A DNA stretch of 64,000 nucleotides. It comes from Lantana camara (Eukaryota > Streptophyta > Magnoliopsida > Lamiales > Verbenaceae). The notes under the pieces were generated by a model that saw only the letters and a program-made list of their open reading frames with translations, searched no databases and was not told the origin of the DNA. The stretch spans positions 53,826,501-53,890,500 of the forward strand of contig CM074860.1 of the NCBI GenBank assembly GCA_037501455.1, written 5' to 3'. The first letter of the stretch is position 1. Every line of letters begins with the position of its first letter. Below, piece by piece: positions 11,331 to 22,987 of the stretch. The translations under genes and the position numbers were made by a program.

Positions 11331-12537
11331 TCTCTCATCAACTTCTGAGCTTCCATGAAAGATAAAAGAGACACTGATTCTGACCCACTACCAAACACTA
11401 AATCATCACCCAAAATAACCTTCTTGGCAAAGCAATCAACCTTGGCCCGATGCCGAGATAACCACTCCATTACCAATATAACCCCATACTTCCTCATGGG
11501 CACAACAATAAAATCAGCTGAATAAACTTTTCCTTCTAACATAACTGAACAATCCCAAATCATCTGATCTGTCTGAAGGCTTCCACCGAGGGGAGAACTC
11601 ACCAAATAACAAGAAGATAAAGAAATAACAGGCAGGCACATAGAAGTAACAAGGTCACAAGAAATAAAGGAATGTGTGGCACCCGGATCAAATAATGCAT
11701 GAATGCTCGTGGTATGAATGCATATGGTACCTTCTACCACTGCAGTCGGGTCAACCTCCGCGTCCTGCTCCTTGCCCTCAAGAGCATAAGCACGTGCCTG
11801 GATCATAGGTCTCGGAGCACCTCCTCGAAACCCTGGAGCTTTATCAGGACAAGCATCCGCCATATGGTCGCCTTTCCTACATATGAGGCATAATCCCAGC
11901 CTCTTTCGGCAGTTGTTATAAGTATGAGTTGGTCATCCACAATGAGTATATGGAGATACGTCTCGGTGTGAAGTGGTAGATGCCGGTGCCGGTGGTAGAG
12001 CCTTTGGAGTTTGTGAAGCTTGCCCTCCCATCCACGGCTTCTTAAAAGGAATTTTGGGAGGGATAGTAGCTTGAACCATCGGTCTCTTCCCCAATCTTGA
12101 TCCAGAACCTCGTCCCATTAGTGCTCTAAAAACCGGATTTGTCTTCTTGTACTCCTCTTCTTGCATTAAAGCTCTCTGCACAATGTCGGCGAAAGACTCG
12201 AAATTGTGGCTGGCATGTCCATGCCTTAAATCCTTCCTCAAACCCGCAATAAATTTCTTGGCCTTCCTCTTCTCATCCCGTGTAATGTGAGGAGCATACT
12301 TCCCAAGCTAGTTAAAGGTTGCAAGATATTAGGCCGCTGAACGGTTGCCCTGCTTCAAATCCATGAAGTCTTGCTCCTTTCGCTCCCTTACAACCTCGGG
12401 TACAAAGCACTCCCGGAATTCCCGTTTGAAAACCTCCCAAGTAATCTCCTCTCCATCAACCTCTAACTTTTCCCTTGCTCTCTCCCACCAATCATACGCC
12501 TCGCCGTCAAGTTGGAATATAGCAAACTGAGCCCTTT
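11291..12537 (-). pseudogene. gag-pro: Element A gag C-terminal half and protease
   Basis: Gag supplies the particle and nucleocapsid; the protease cuts the polyprotein. From 12,537 leftward the frame has gag core EAYDWWERA and WEVFKREFRECFVP, two stops (about 12,310-12,335), then a basic proline-rich linker. A first zinc-knuckle region follows, broken by TGA at about 11,932, then an intact CX2CX4HX4C knuckle (CLICRKGDHMADAC). It passes in the same frame into the protease with catalytic loop FDPGATHSFIS and tail GVILVMEWL (G to V in the usual GMDWL). The TGA is at a codon that would be CGA, consistent with CpG deamination. It overlaps pol by a frameshift. Confidence 0.9.
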
Positions 12538-13294
12538 TGTGACAGCCCGGTTCGGGACCGGATCAATAAAGGTAAGCTAAGGGCAACGTAAGGGCATTTA
12601 TAGAACTTGATCCGTATTTAAAATAATTTATGTCATGCATCCCTACATGAAATGAGAGCTCATATGTGATATTACGTGACACAAAGGGGGAAAACTACCT
12701 TTAAACCCTAAAAGCACTATTTATTTCCGAACCAACACTACACCGTTTTATTCAAGAGACCTTAAAGAACCTATACCTATCTTCTTAGAATTTTTTCAAC
12801 TCTCTTTTCAATGCTTTGAGGTTTCGTTTATGTGTCCAGAGAAATTTAGGAATTTATTTTCAAATAAGAATTTTCGTCGGTGAAATATATTTCCTTCGAT
12901 AGAATGATTTAACCCTTGAGATCAACACCATAACGTTCCTCGATTTTTTCTACATTTCTGGAAAGCCTTTCGGACCTTCAAATTTTATCCTAGTATTTAT
13001 TTCATAATTAAAATAAATTTTGAAATTCAAGAAAATCAAATCTTCCGAAGCTTATAACTTTTAAACCGTACGTCCGATTTTGACCAGTGAGTAACCGTTT
13101 CGAAGCTAATTTTATTTCCTAGCTCTTGGGCACTTTTACAACTTCAAAAATATGCAGGAGAAAAGTGAGATTACCAGAATACCCCTCTGTGACAATTATG
13201 TAAAGAAGGAAACCTATTTTTGGAAATTTCACAAAATACCCCACCTCTAGTCCCTAAAATAAATATTATTTGCACTCTAGTCCTTCCCAAAAAC

Positions 13295-13302
13295 TATAAA
13301 TA
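13295..13302 (+). promoter_or_regulatory. LTR TATA box (E)
   Basis: TATAAATA, 757 bases into the LTR, followed by a CTCTCTCCCCCC pyrimidine tract and the donor-like AAG/GTTAGT. Confidence 0.6.
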
Positions 13303-13784
13303 AGTGGTTTGAGGTCTCATTTGCTCCCTTACACCAGCCAAACCACACGCCTCTCTCCCCCCTTGTAAGGTTAGTTTTCTTATTTTTTTTTATGTTTTAA
13401 TTAGTTTAATTTATGTTTTAATTTATTTATTAATTATGCTAGGTCTAGGATTTAATTTATGTTTTATTTTATGCATGAATTATGTGATTTAATTTATGTT
13501 TTAAATATTCATGAATTTATGAATTAGGTTTCTTATAGTATAGTTTATTATGAAATGTGTTACATAATTTAATTTTGTGACAATTAATTAGGTGACAATT
13601 ATGCTAGCATGTTATATGTTACATTTTAATTATTTTATGATCATACTTAGGTGATTTAATTTATTTCATGATTTAATTAAATGTTACATGTTATTTAATA
13701 TTACATAATTAAAGTATAACCTATAGTTTTAAATGTTACATGTTTAATTAATTGTTATATAATTACTTGAGCAATTGATATATG

Positions 13785-14112
13785 TTACGGTATACATGTA
13801 TAATATACGTATACAAATTTGATTCCAATATGTATAAATACGTGTATACTTTTATATAAATACTATGTGTATTTCCATAATAAATACGTATGTACTTTTG
13901 TATAAATACCATATGTATTCCAGTATAAATACCGCATGTATTCTTGTATAAATGTTGTATCTACCCTGTATAAATACTATATAAATACGGTAGGTATCCC
14001 CGTATAAATACCGTATACGTACAGTATAAATACCGTATACATACTATATAAATACACGTATACATACTGTATAAGTACTGTATACATACAGTATATATAC
14101 CGTATACTTAAA
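13785..14112. repeat. Degenerate tandem array rich in TATAAATAC/GTATAC
   Basis: About 330 bases built of many units containing TATAAATAC alternating with CGTATAC or TGTATAC, unit size drifting around 20-32 bases. It is followed by TTTGACC-type repeats at 14,113-14,160. It lies inside solo LTR-E, downstream of its promoter. Confidence 0.85.
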
Positions 14113-15155
14113 TAGTGACCTTTGACCTTTGACCCTTGAACTTTGACTTTGACCTTCACCAAGAATTTTGACTTTTAACCTAATTGATCATTTCAAACAG
14201 ACGAATTCAACAGTCAAAGCCTTTTTCGAAAATTCTCAAAAACAAAGGATCAAAGTAGGTTTCAAAGTTCACATTAGGGTTGTTCTATGACCCTAAGAAC
14301 ATATCCCTAAGCTTTCTAATGAGACTAATCGTTTACTCGAATTCTTTCTTCGGGAAAGATTATTCCTTGTTTAAGTGTACCATATTCTTTTAAATCTTAT
14401 ACTTCCATACTTGACTATCCGCACTCAATCATGCATCATTAATCATGTGTGGGACTTAGATCCTTAAGCTCATGGTAGTCTGTCACTTACAGGAGATAAT
14501 ACCGAGTTCTGGGATCCGCAGGGTACTGTGTGAACCCTGTCTTCTACCAACTATCAACTTATCTAAATAAATAGGTGAGGTTTAAGCTATTTCAACTGGA
14601 ACCATGAATATTCCTACGTATTCTAATGATTTCAAAATCAACGCCTTCGGGTGCAAAGATTCTTATCTTTCAAGTTAAACGTTTTCCCGTTTTGGGACAA
14701 AGTTTAAAGTCAATGATCTCTGATATACGTTTTGTTCACTGTTATACTGTTTTGATTAAAGGTTCAGTCTTCTGAACTCTGTGTGCTTATGCACCTTTGT
14801 TATTTCGAATGCAAGCTTTGGAAATTTTGTTATGTTGGTCCCTGGCGGTATGCTTAGTAGTAGACCGGGAGGCGTGCGCCAATGGCTACTATGATACTGG
14901 CCTCCGTACTACCTTGGTGATAGTTAATCGGAGGTTGGTTACTCCACATCGAAGGTCGGGAGAGGTTGTAAATTCCTCCCGTTTCGCACGTCACCACGGG
15001 GTGGCTCCCTGGGCGCGACAATAAGGGGAGAAGGGGTGGTGCATGTGTATATGGGTGTCGGGGTCCTAATGGATCTCGATACCAACTTTGTAAATGTTTT
15101 TGAGGAGTAAAGGATGGATATAGCCTAGCTTGCGGGCAACTTTGATTTTTAAAGT

Positions 15156-15220
15156 CTGGTTCATATTTTTGGAAAATATCCCGTATCCTGTTCCCCGTTT
15201 ATAAAGTATATATGAACCAG
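15156..15220 (+). other. Conserved stem-loop in plus LTR (E copy)
   Basis: Arms CTGGTTCATAT (15,156-15,166) and ATATGAACCAG (15,210-15,220) pair over 11 bases around a 43-base loop. Relative to the C-element copy the outermost pair is C-G instead of T-A, a compensated change. Confidence 0.6.
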
Positions 15221-15354
15221 AACCTCTGATGTGTGACCTTGTTAAAAATCATGTTTCAAGGTAAAAGAGTTTTCTTTTCGGTTTGAAGAAAGTTGCTAAG
15301 AAAGTCGTTCAAAACCCCTCAAGTTCAACTACTCTTTCTTACTACAAATTATCT

Positions 15355-15409
15355 CACTTAGTCCCTTTGACTAATACCTCTACCCTGTTTTCTAACCTCA
15401 TGGTTTCAG
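15355..15409 (+). promoter_or_regulatory. Splice-acceptor-like block in LTR-E
   Basis: TCCCTTTGACTAAT, then CCTCTACCCTGTTTTCT and GGTTTCAG ending at 15,409, almost identical to the block in the LTR of C. A GAGGTATCTTGAAG string follows in all three plus LTRs. Confidence 0.45.
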
Positions 15410-15855
15410 GTAGGCAGCCCGGCGCTTCCTGGAGGTATCTTGAAGTTGTAGGAGGTCTTTTGTTAAGTCAGGATGGTTAGTTACTCTTCTTTTGTCCTGC
15501 GTAGTTGTGGTTACCTCTACCTTTATGTTGCATGTTTTACTGTGAGCACTTGTTCAGGCTACGACCTGAAATACTTGGACTCAGTTTTATTATGTTCCTT
15601 TGTTTTCCTATTGGACTAATGTTTTATGTTATACTATGGCTACTTGTTTCTGTGTTTATGCATGTACTACTGCGTTGAATTCATGTTTTCAAAAATTTTA
15701 AATTATTCTGAAATTCCGCTGCTTTGGCAACACTGGTTACTCTGATCTCTGTTATGTTCTGTCCGTTCGCCGAAGTATCCCTCGAGTGATAAGGCTTCCT
15801 AGTTACTCGGGTGATACAACGGTGAGGGGTTGTGGCGTTGGGACGCTACACCTTT

Positions 15856-16189
15856 CTTGCGTGGTGAACTGTCGGACTACATAAATTCTTTCCAGCCTAT
15901 TCAACCATCCCTCTGAAACGGCATCAACAAGAGAACCAGAAAACCGTGGGGGATTATAACTTAGAAATACCCCATGAGGATCCCTATTGTTGTTAGGTGG
16001 AGGCACCGGTTGCTCTGCTTGTTGTGGTGGGGGAGCTTGAGCTCTCCGATGCTCAACATAATTAAAAATAGCTTCCATAAAATTTCCCATATCCATTGGA
16101 GGTGGTTGTGGTTGTTGTTGAGGTATAGGAGAAGGGTCACAATGACAACATCGATCCAATGACCTGTGTCTATCTCTCCTTGGAGGCAT
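15856..16189 (-). pseudogene. gag: Element A gag N-terminal half
   Basis: The ATG at 16,189 gives PPRRDRHRSLDR, then a glutamine/proline-rich segment, a VEHRRAQAPP helix and the capsid entry YNPPRFSG and GWLNRLERIY. The frame stays open to the CCTTT duplication of solo LTR-E and resumes at 12,537 on the far side, so the two halves were one gene. The start is supported by a leader of about 190 bases to the primer site and by similarity to the C gag start. Confidence 0.88.
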
Positions 16190-16382
16190 TCTGTCATAGA
16201 ACCACCGAAATGCATGCCATTTTTAGTTCATGCATGAAAGTACAATTAATTCAACCAAAATTCAAAATTTAGAGCACATAAACACGTAAAGAATGTATAT
16301 GCAACACGTTGACAAGTTGTTCCTAAAGCCGTACGACCTAAACTGACTCAACACGACATGAGAGCCCGGGTTACAACCCTAA

Positions 16383-16394
16383 GCTCTGATACCA
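16383..16394 (-). other. Primer binding site of element A (tRNA-iMet type)
   Basis: Minus strand TGGTATCAGAGC, the standard complement of the plant initiator-Met tRNA 3' end, 8 bases inside the 5' LTR edge at 16,403. It fixes element orientation as minus. Confidence 0.9.
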
Positions 16395-16402
16395 CATAAG
16401 GA

Positions 16403-19400
16403 TGTAGCACCCGAGCGCAAGGTACCACATCCCCAGCACCGAGACCCGACCGTATATGAAATGGAAGTACATACACTTGCCAAATCACGGCGAACAGGGA
16501 ACACACACACACGCTATGCTAGGCGGGAGCTAACCCTTAAAGCAATCAATAACCAAACATAACAAAAATCAGAGTAATAATCTAAAGCGGAAGTAAGAGC
16601 GAACATATATTATATACAATGAGCTATGAAGCTCAAAAAATAGATGTACAAGTTCAAGTTTAGTAATCCATGGCCCACACGGCCTAACAAAAAATACACG
16701 CTCCAAACATAAACATAGTACAAAATGTGATGAGTGTATGCAAACCCAACAGAAAAGAGCTAGACACAAATACAGGATTAGAGTTCAAGACTCGAAGTCC
16801 CGCCTAGCTCCTTCTAACACCTGCACAAAAACAACGGAAAACAAATCGGGTTCAGTCTAAAAGAGACTGGTGGGTATAAAACAGGGCATAAGATATAAAT
16901 ATCGCATAATTTAAACACATTCATGCAAGCCCTAATCCCGAGTGAAGTTTGATAAGAAATTTCCCAAATGGGCAAAACAAAGAAGACATCAACGGGATTA
17001 CGACTAGCAATTTCATTCATAATTAATCATAGGGTTCATGGCCCGACGAGTGGGCGTGCATTATCTCCAACCAACACCTTGTGTATTCATAATCATAATT
17101 TCATTTGTCATCATACATATCTTGTTTGTGCACATTCATACGATTCATAATCATACATATGTTCCTTTTCCCTCCAGGTGGTGGACGGGTTTGCAAGACC
17201 CGACCATCGGTCCATACATAGCCCAAAGGGGGTACATGAATCCCCCAAGGGCACTCAGCTCCCATTCCCCGCTAATCTCCTAGCGAGGTCCGGTATCACC
17301 GGAGTTGGTTGGGACTAGTACATGGGATCACCGTCGGCCTTTACATCCCCGGATAGCCACATGCACTAAATCCCAGGGCCCGTGCATAACAATCATGTCT
17401 CGCTAAAACATATGGTAGAATTTGTAAATAAAAGGCCATACGTTTGCAATCATTTACTCGAGAAAAGACTCAATATATATATAATCATACTATTTTGGCT
17501 TAAAACTTTTCATACAAGGACATATATATCAGGTCATTTATCTATTTCGAAGAGAAACCCACCTTTTTAATATCAAAAGAAGGGTACAAGAACTCAAGGC
17601 TCGTCTCCCTCTCCGACCGTACCCAAATCTGTGCAAAAGGAAAGGTATGAGACTCAAAATGACCATATAAGACGCTCGGCAATGAACTGCATATGATATG
17701 ATATTCATAAGAGGTGATATTATGTCATGGAGATGTTCATGTGGACGATTAATGCCTTAAAGGCACATATACTAGCATTCCATTCATCACATGAAGCGTT
17801 CATTTTCATACAAGTTCATATTTATCATAAATCATATCGAAAGGCTCCATAAATTTCAAATAATGATCATAACACATAATTTAACATGTAAACAAGTCAT
17901 ATAATTCATATAAGAGAGTAAGAGTTATAATATAGAGTTCATATTGAAGACATGAAACCATGCATGCATGTTTTGAAGCAATGGAGACAAGTTCGTACAC
18001 AACTCGGAAAATATTCAACCAAAAATCATGAAAATTCACAACACACAAGATCACACATTATATGACACGTTAATGAAGTGTATGAACCAAAAACGAGCCA
18101 AGGAAACCATGCAATTTAAGTTTGAAAATTGAATTTTCAGGCAGATTTCATGAGGGTCGCGTTTTGTTCACAAAATGGTAGCGGCCGCTACCTAATATTT
18201 TCTGAATTTTTGTACAATTTCTCAACATCTCGAAACATGGCTAAAAAATGGTAGTGGCCGCGACTAAAAACCAACGTGAAAGGGGTCGCGGGCGCGAACC
18301 CATGCATGCGGAGCAAATTTGAGAGTGGGTCGCGGTCGTGACCAAGATTGCTTTTGTCGCGATCGCGATTGCGGCCGCGACACCATTTTCTGCACAAAAA
18401 ATCACGGCCAAAACAGGGGAAAACGTACCAAACTTCAACCAAGAAATAACCAACGGATCAATAGAATTTACGGCAATAAGAACTCAACAAATACTCCTCA
18501 TTCCATGCATTAAACCGAAGCAACAAGTCCATACAAGATCAAGGAAGGAATAAGTTCAAAATTCATCCATTTCTTGCAAGTTCAATAATGATAGCCAATT
18601 AATTCTTGAACTACCAAGCTAATTCAGTTCACACAAGTAATAAGGGATACAAAAGGTTCATTTATGATGCATCCAACTCAAAAGAAACAGAAGAATTCCT
18701 TTACAACTTCAAATTTTGATCAAACCCTCACTATTCACCTATATCATCAATACATGCTCAATAATCCATCAAATTCAGCCATATAGGAGTCAAAAGAAAG
18801 AGGAGAAGGTCAAAAACACAATCATGGACTTACCTTTCAAGTTGGGAGTGATTTGGAAGAGAATTGAGCTCAATTGGTTGAAGTGGAATAGTGTTATTTT
18901 TCTCCTTCAAGTGGGTCTAGGTTTCCAGCAGTTTTTGGCTAAGTTTGGGAGTGTAAAATGTAATGAGAGTGAGGATAACTGATCAAGGGTTAAAAGAGGG
19001 TTAATTAGGTCCAGTTTCACCTAATTTGGTTAACTATGGTTCAAGTTATGGTTAGATAAGTGAGAAGGGGTCATCTTGGACGAATTTGCAAGTTCCGGAT
19101 AAAATTCGGAGATTCAAATGAGGTTATAAAAATATGAGGCTTAGTTTTCTTAACCCAGATCTTCGATACGAGTCCAACGGAGTTCACAGAACTCGAATTC
19201 AAGTTCCCGAGCTCAGGATATCACATACGGAACCAAGGGTGCGCTAATTGCTCGTTAGCCACCGTTTTGGATTCCAAAGTCGAAATAAATTCAAAACCAA
19301 GACAAACCACATCGAAAACATAAAACGGGCATATAGTCACGTTCATAACACATAAATCTAGCACATACTCAAATTTCACAAAAATCGGAATTCAAATCAC

Positions 19401-19594
19401 GTAGCGCAATCAAGTCATGTAAAACCATAACGTTCAAGAATTCATAATATTGATTTCAAATAAATTCGTATAATTAAAGAATTTACAACTAAAATAAAAC
19501 TAAATATGTAAAAATATATAACTAAATGAATTTAAACACGCAAATAATTGTCACATACGTCATACCTGTACGACTGAAAAGTCGGGTCGTTACA
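16403..19594 (-). mobile_element. 5' LTR of element A (3,192 bp)
   Basis: Plus-strand edges TGTAGCACCC at 16,403 and GTCGTTACA at 19,594; on the minus strand it therefore begins TGTAACGACCCG and ends GGGTGCTACA beside the primer site. A donor-like AAG/GTAAGT lies at 18,828-18,833 (minus), GC-rich palindromes at 18,177-18,383, and an acceptor-like TTTTGCACAG at about 17,629-17,638 (minus). No coding content is recognised. Confidence 0.88.
18177..18383. repeat. Palindrome cluster of the A LTR (GC-rich)
   Basis: It includes a perfect 16-base palindrome GGTAGCGGCCGCTACC (18,177-18,192), a decayed copy at 18,250, GGTCGCGGTCGTGACC (18,328-18,343) and a nested GTCGCG...CGCGAC structure at 18,356-18,381. 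The cluster is strongly CpG-rich in otherwise AT-rich DNA. Confidence 0.85.
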
Positions 19595-22349
19595 TGGAAG
19601 CAAGTCAGACAATCGAATATCAAATCACAAGCAGCAGGAGATGGTTCAACTAACATAAATACCTAATCCCGAAAATAACATAAATCATAAATACAAACAT
19701 GGTCAATCTGTTTCCTAGAAGCTTGTCCCGAGAAAATATCAATTACGTAAATTAAACAAGGTATACATAAACATAATGTCATACTTACGTAAATGCAACA
19801 GACCTGAACAAACAAAAGACAGGACATACTCCAAGGATTCGACAAGCGCCGCCTAGCTCGAACACCACGACAAGCACCTGTACACTAAAAATAATGGGGA
19901 AGGAGAGGGGTCAGTCACACTGACTGAGTGAGGGGCTACCCACACACGTTACATACGTATAAAGAGCAAAACACGTACAAGACATAATGTTCATGAACTC
20001 AGGGATAGTTTTTGCACACTAAAACATTTTCCCTTAATACATACATATAGGGGTTTCTTATCAAAACAGATCAAAACCTAGCTTAACAAATTCTTATGTA
20101 ACTTACATTTCAAATCTTATCAAATCAATTCATATCTTAGCTTATACTTTCAAAAGATCCATATTTTAACTTAATTATGAGTCTATCCCCCATTTCACAA
20201 ACTTTAACAGAGCATACCTACACTACTCTGCGGGTATGAGTACTAAATCCCATCCTGGGCTCCTCATACTAATTACAACATAGCAAAATAAATCAAAATA
20301 TAACATACTTACAAAACAACCTCCTTCTCTGGCGATGGAAGAGTTGCGCGACCCTAACCATCTAAGCAGAAGAGGGGAGCGTGCACACTCAAACCCTCAC
20401 GGTCTCATCCCCCTACCAAACCTCCTAGCTGGTTCTGGGTCAATCCTATCGAATTGGAGGCTACGCTCAGGCTTAACCCGACAGCCCGTTATCGTCCCAG
20501 GCTCATAAACTCCGGGGCCCACTAACAACTACAGAACCATACAAGGCAAACTCAACCCGCTACTGAATATAACTTACGTAACAACCTTAGCTTGCAAAAA
20601 CTATGGTATACATACCTCTCCGTGCCAAATCCATAGCATATCCATAGCTTGTAGTTTAATGTTAGAAAACAGAATGAATATTAACAAATTAGAACAAGCA
20701 TACATAGGCTTGTACATATCGTATCATACTTGCAAATGCTTAGCAAAATCATAAACTTACATATCTCACATGTATTTACTTATACTTAAGGTTATTGTTC
20801 GCATGCATAGAAAATGAGCACATTCCACAGGGTTTAACTATAACCTCACCTCACCTTACATCGACGAAAGGCGAACACGAAGAATGATCCACCCCAGGAT
20901 CAACACGCCCAACGAGACACCACCCCGGGTGTACCTGAACAAACTGAAGTCATAAAACAAGACTTAGACTCGAGGATGAACCACATAGACGCACGACATA
21001 TGCATTGAAACTTAAGAGATGCAAACACATAGGCACAACATGTATTCGAATCAATTTCATTCAAAGGAATGCCTTTCAAAGCTTAACACAAACATAGTAC
21101 ATATTAAAACATGTTCATGTGCACAATTAATGCAAACAAGGACACTTAGTCATTTAAGAACACATAACACATTTTAGCACCAAATTAAATCATATAATTT
21201 CAAAACACATCTTAATACATACATTCACATTCATATCATAACATAAGTCAAGTTAGGATCATAATCGGGGAGGGATAAAAGCGTATAACGAGCACATAAA
21301 ACAAAACCGGATAAAACAATACAAAAACACTCACACAGAGGGGAGACACAGGGTGTCTCCCTCCAAGAGCAAACTGAGACACGGGCGTGTCTCAGCACAG
21401 AAGCTCAGCAGCACAATAGGAGAGATATGGGCATGTCTCTCCTCAAGAGGAAAAGGAGACACGGGCGTGTCTGAGGTCAGACGCGTAACCCGAGCGTGTT
21501 CCCCCCCCCCTCCTCCCCCTAGAAGCAGCCCCAAGTCCGCCATTAACGGCGGACAAGCAACAACAAAAACATACACACACCACACCACAACCCCGATTTG
21601 CACAAAAATCATACCACAAGTCATATACAACATGTAGAACACATAAGTGCAACTTAGAGCTCCCGAAACGAGCTCGAACACAAGAAATCCCATAATACTA
21701 TTCATCATCTCCCCCAAATAGCCACATAACATGAACTACGTGCACAAAAGAGGTATTAAATCCAAGCACGTAATGAGAGGAATACAAATCTTATCTTGGA
21801 TCTTCGATCGGATAGTCGGATGTTGCAAGCTCGAGTTAAAGCTTGAACGGCCAATTCGGTGGGAGGTTTCTCTTCTCACGTTTCTTCTCTTTGGCTCGTG
21901 TGAAAATGAGGGAGAAAGATGAGGGTTTGTCCCTTTTCTTAGCTAAGAGATGGGTCGGACAAAACGGGTAGGGTCAAACGGTATCTGGTCCGTTCGAATC
22001 GGATTTTAAAATGATAAGGTGATCAAACGGCTTTAGAAAAAATATAAGGTTTAATTAATTAAATCCAAATCGTCGAAACGAACTCAATGACAAGGTTTGA
22101 ATTCGATTACAAATTCTCGAGCTCAAGGTAGCCACGAAGGCTCAAACACCCTAATTACAATTAGGTCCTTAATTTTCAATGCTTGGACGATTGAGTCCAA
22201 GTACATTTAATTAAATTCTAATTTGCAGATAATTAAAATAAGATATAGATTGACACGTAAGGCATACGAATTCACATAATTCATAAAAATACAGAATTAA
22301 ACCCTCTCGTGATGTCATACCTGGATTGCCGAAGAAATGAGGTATCACA
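19595..22349 (-). mobile_element. LTR-F: minus-strand Ty3/gypsy LTR interrupted by element A
   Basis: On the minus strand it starts TGTGATACCTC at 22,349, the decayed form of the TGTAACACCC start of G, followed by the same CGGCAATCCAGGTA string. It extends left to 19,595, where A begins; the rest lies left of the window. It resembles the G LTR throughout (for example aagacttagactc and ctatcccc). The right target duplication would be AAAGA (22,350-22,354). No gene is present; open frames around 21,330-21,730 lie over the palindromes. Confidence 0.8.
21374..21472. repeat. Palindrome cluster of LTR-F
   Basis: Copy 1 (21,374-21,395) has 10-base arms CTGAGACACG and CGTGTCTCAG around GG. Copy 2 (21,419-21,442) has arms GGAGAGA and TCTCTCC with the same GGGC centre. 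Copy 3 (21,455-21,472) is GGAGACACGGGCGTGTCT. A decayed fourth lies near 21,480-21,502. Confidence 0.9.
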
Positions 22350-22516
22350 AAAGAGCAGTTTTGCAAGTGAAATTCTGATGTGATAAAATGTACAAACCAG
22401 GGTTTCTGAAGTGAACAAATAACCTTGAAAATCGTGGATGAACAGAAAATTGTACGTGGATAAGCGGGGTTCGTGCTGAAATAAAATAAAAATTTAAAAA
22501 AAATTGAGTAGGAAAC
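22350..22516. other. Unassigned 167-bp stretch between LTR-F and element G
   Basis: AT-rich DNA with no LTR similarity, primer site or coding frame that I recognise. With 35,111 onward it formed one continuous sequence before G inserted. Confidence 0.6.
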
Positions 22517-22987
22517 TGTAGCAGCCCACACGGTGGGTCACCACATCCCCCGCACCTAAGCCCAGTCCACATACGAGATGGGAAACTCGTATATGAACCA
22601 AGCAGAGGTGAACTGGAAATAGACAGACACACACCTAAGCTAGGCGGGACCTAGACCCTGCAATCAAACATAAAATACCAACGAATGCGTATGCGGAAGC
22701 GAATCACATAATCAAACTTAATATACAAGTAGCAGGTGACGGGTTCAACTAGCATAGATGCCTAATCCCGAATATTGACATAAATCATAAATACAAACTG
22801 GTTCAAATCTGTCCTAGAAGCCTGTCCCGAAATATAAAATTCACAAAACTCAACATATTCATAATCGAAGGTTCATAATTATACAATTTCAAAATATGCT
22901 AAAATGCCACAGACTCGAATGAAACAAAGACTCGACAGACCCCAAGGACTCGACACGCCGCCTAACCCAACTCCACGCGACACCTGC

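Larger units (their letters stand above)
12538..15850 (+). mobile_element. Solo LTR-E (Ty3/gypsy, plus strand, 3,313 bp)
   Basis: It starts TGTGACAGCCCGG and ends GGACGCTACA, flanked by matching 5-bp duplications CCTTT (12,533-12,537 and 15,851-15,855). One LTR with a duplication on both sides is the product of LTR-LTR recombination that removed the element body. It splits the gag of element A. It has a TATA box at 13,295, a donor-like AAG/GTTAGT at 13,369/13,370, a stem-loop and an acceptor-like block in the same order as the LTR of C. It encodes nothing recognisable. Confidence 0.95.
9660..19594 (-). mobile_element. Element A: minus-strand Ty3/gypsy chromovirus-like retrotransposon (3' part outside window)
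   Basis: From right to left: 5' LTR 16,403-19,594, initiator-Met primer site, gag, zinc knuckle, protease, RT, RNase H and the start of integrase, cut at 9660 by LTR-B. Solo LTR E interrupts gag. A itself sits in LTR-F; its right target duplication would be TGGAA (19,595-19,599). The DPGATHSF protease loop and RT sequence fit Del/Tekay-like chromoviruses; the diagnostic chromodomain is not in the window. A handful of stops and one frameshift mean it is dead but not ancient. Confidence 0.85.

Noticed and set aside
16383..16394. TGGTATCAGAGC as part of a tRNA gene
   Set aside because: Only the primer-site complement is present next to an LTR edge; no cloverleaf can be drawn.
21331..21732. 133-codon minus-strand open frame with hydrophobic start
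   Set aside because: It lies inside LTR-F over the palindrome cluster and a poly-C run; the related G LTR does not keep the frame.
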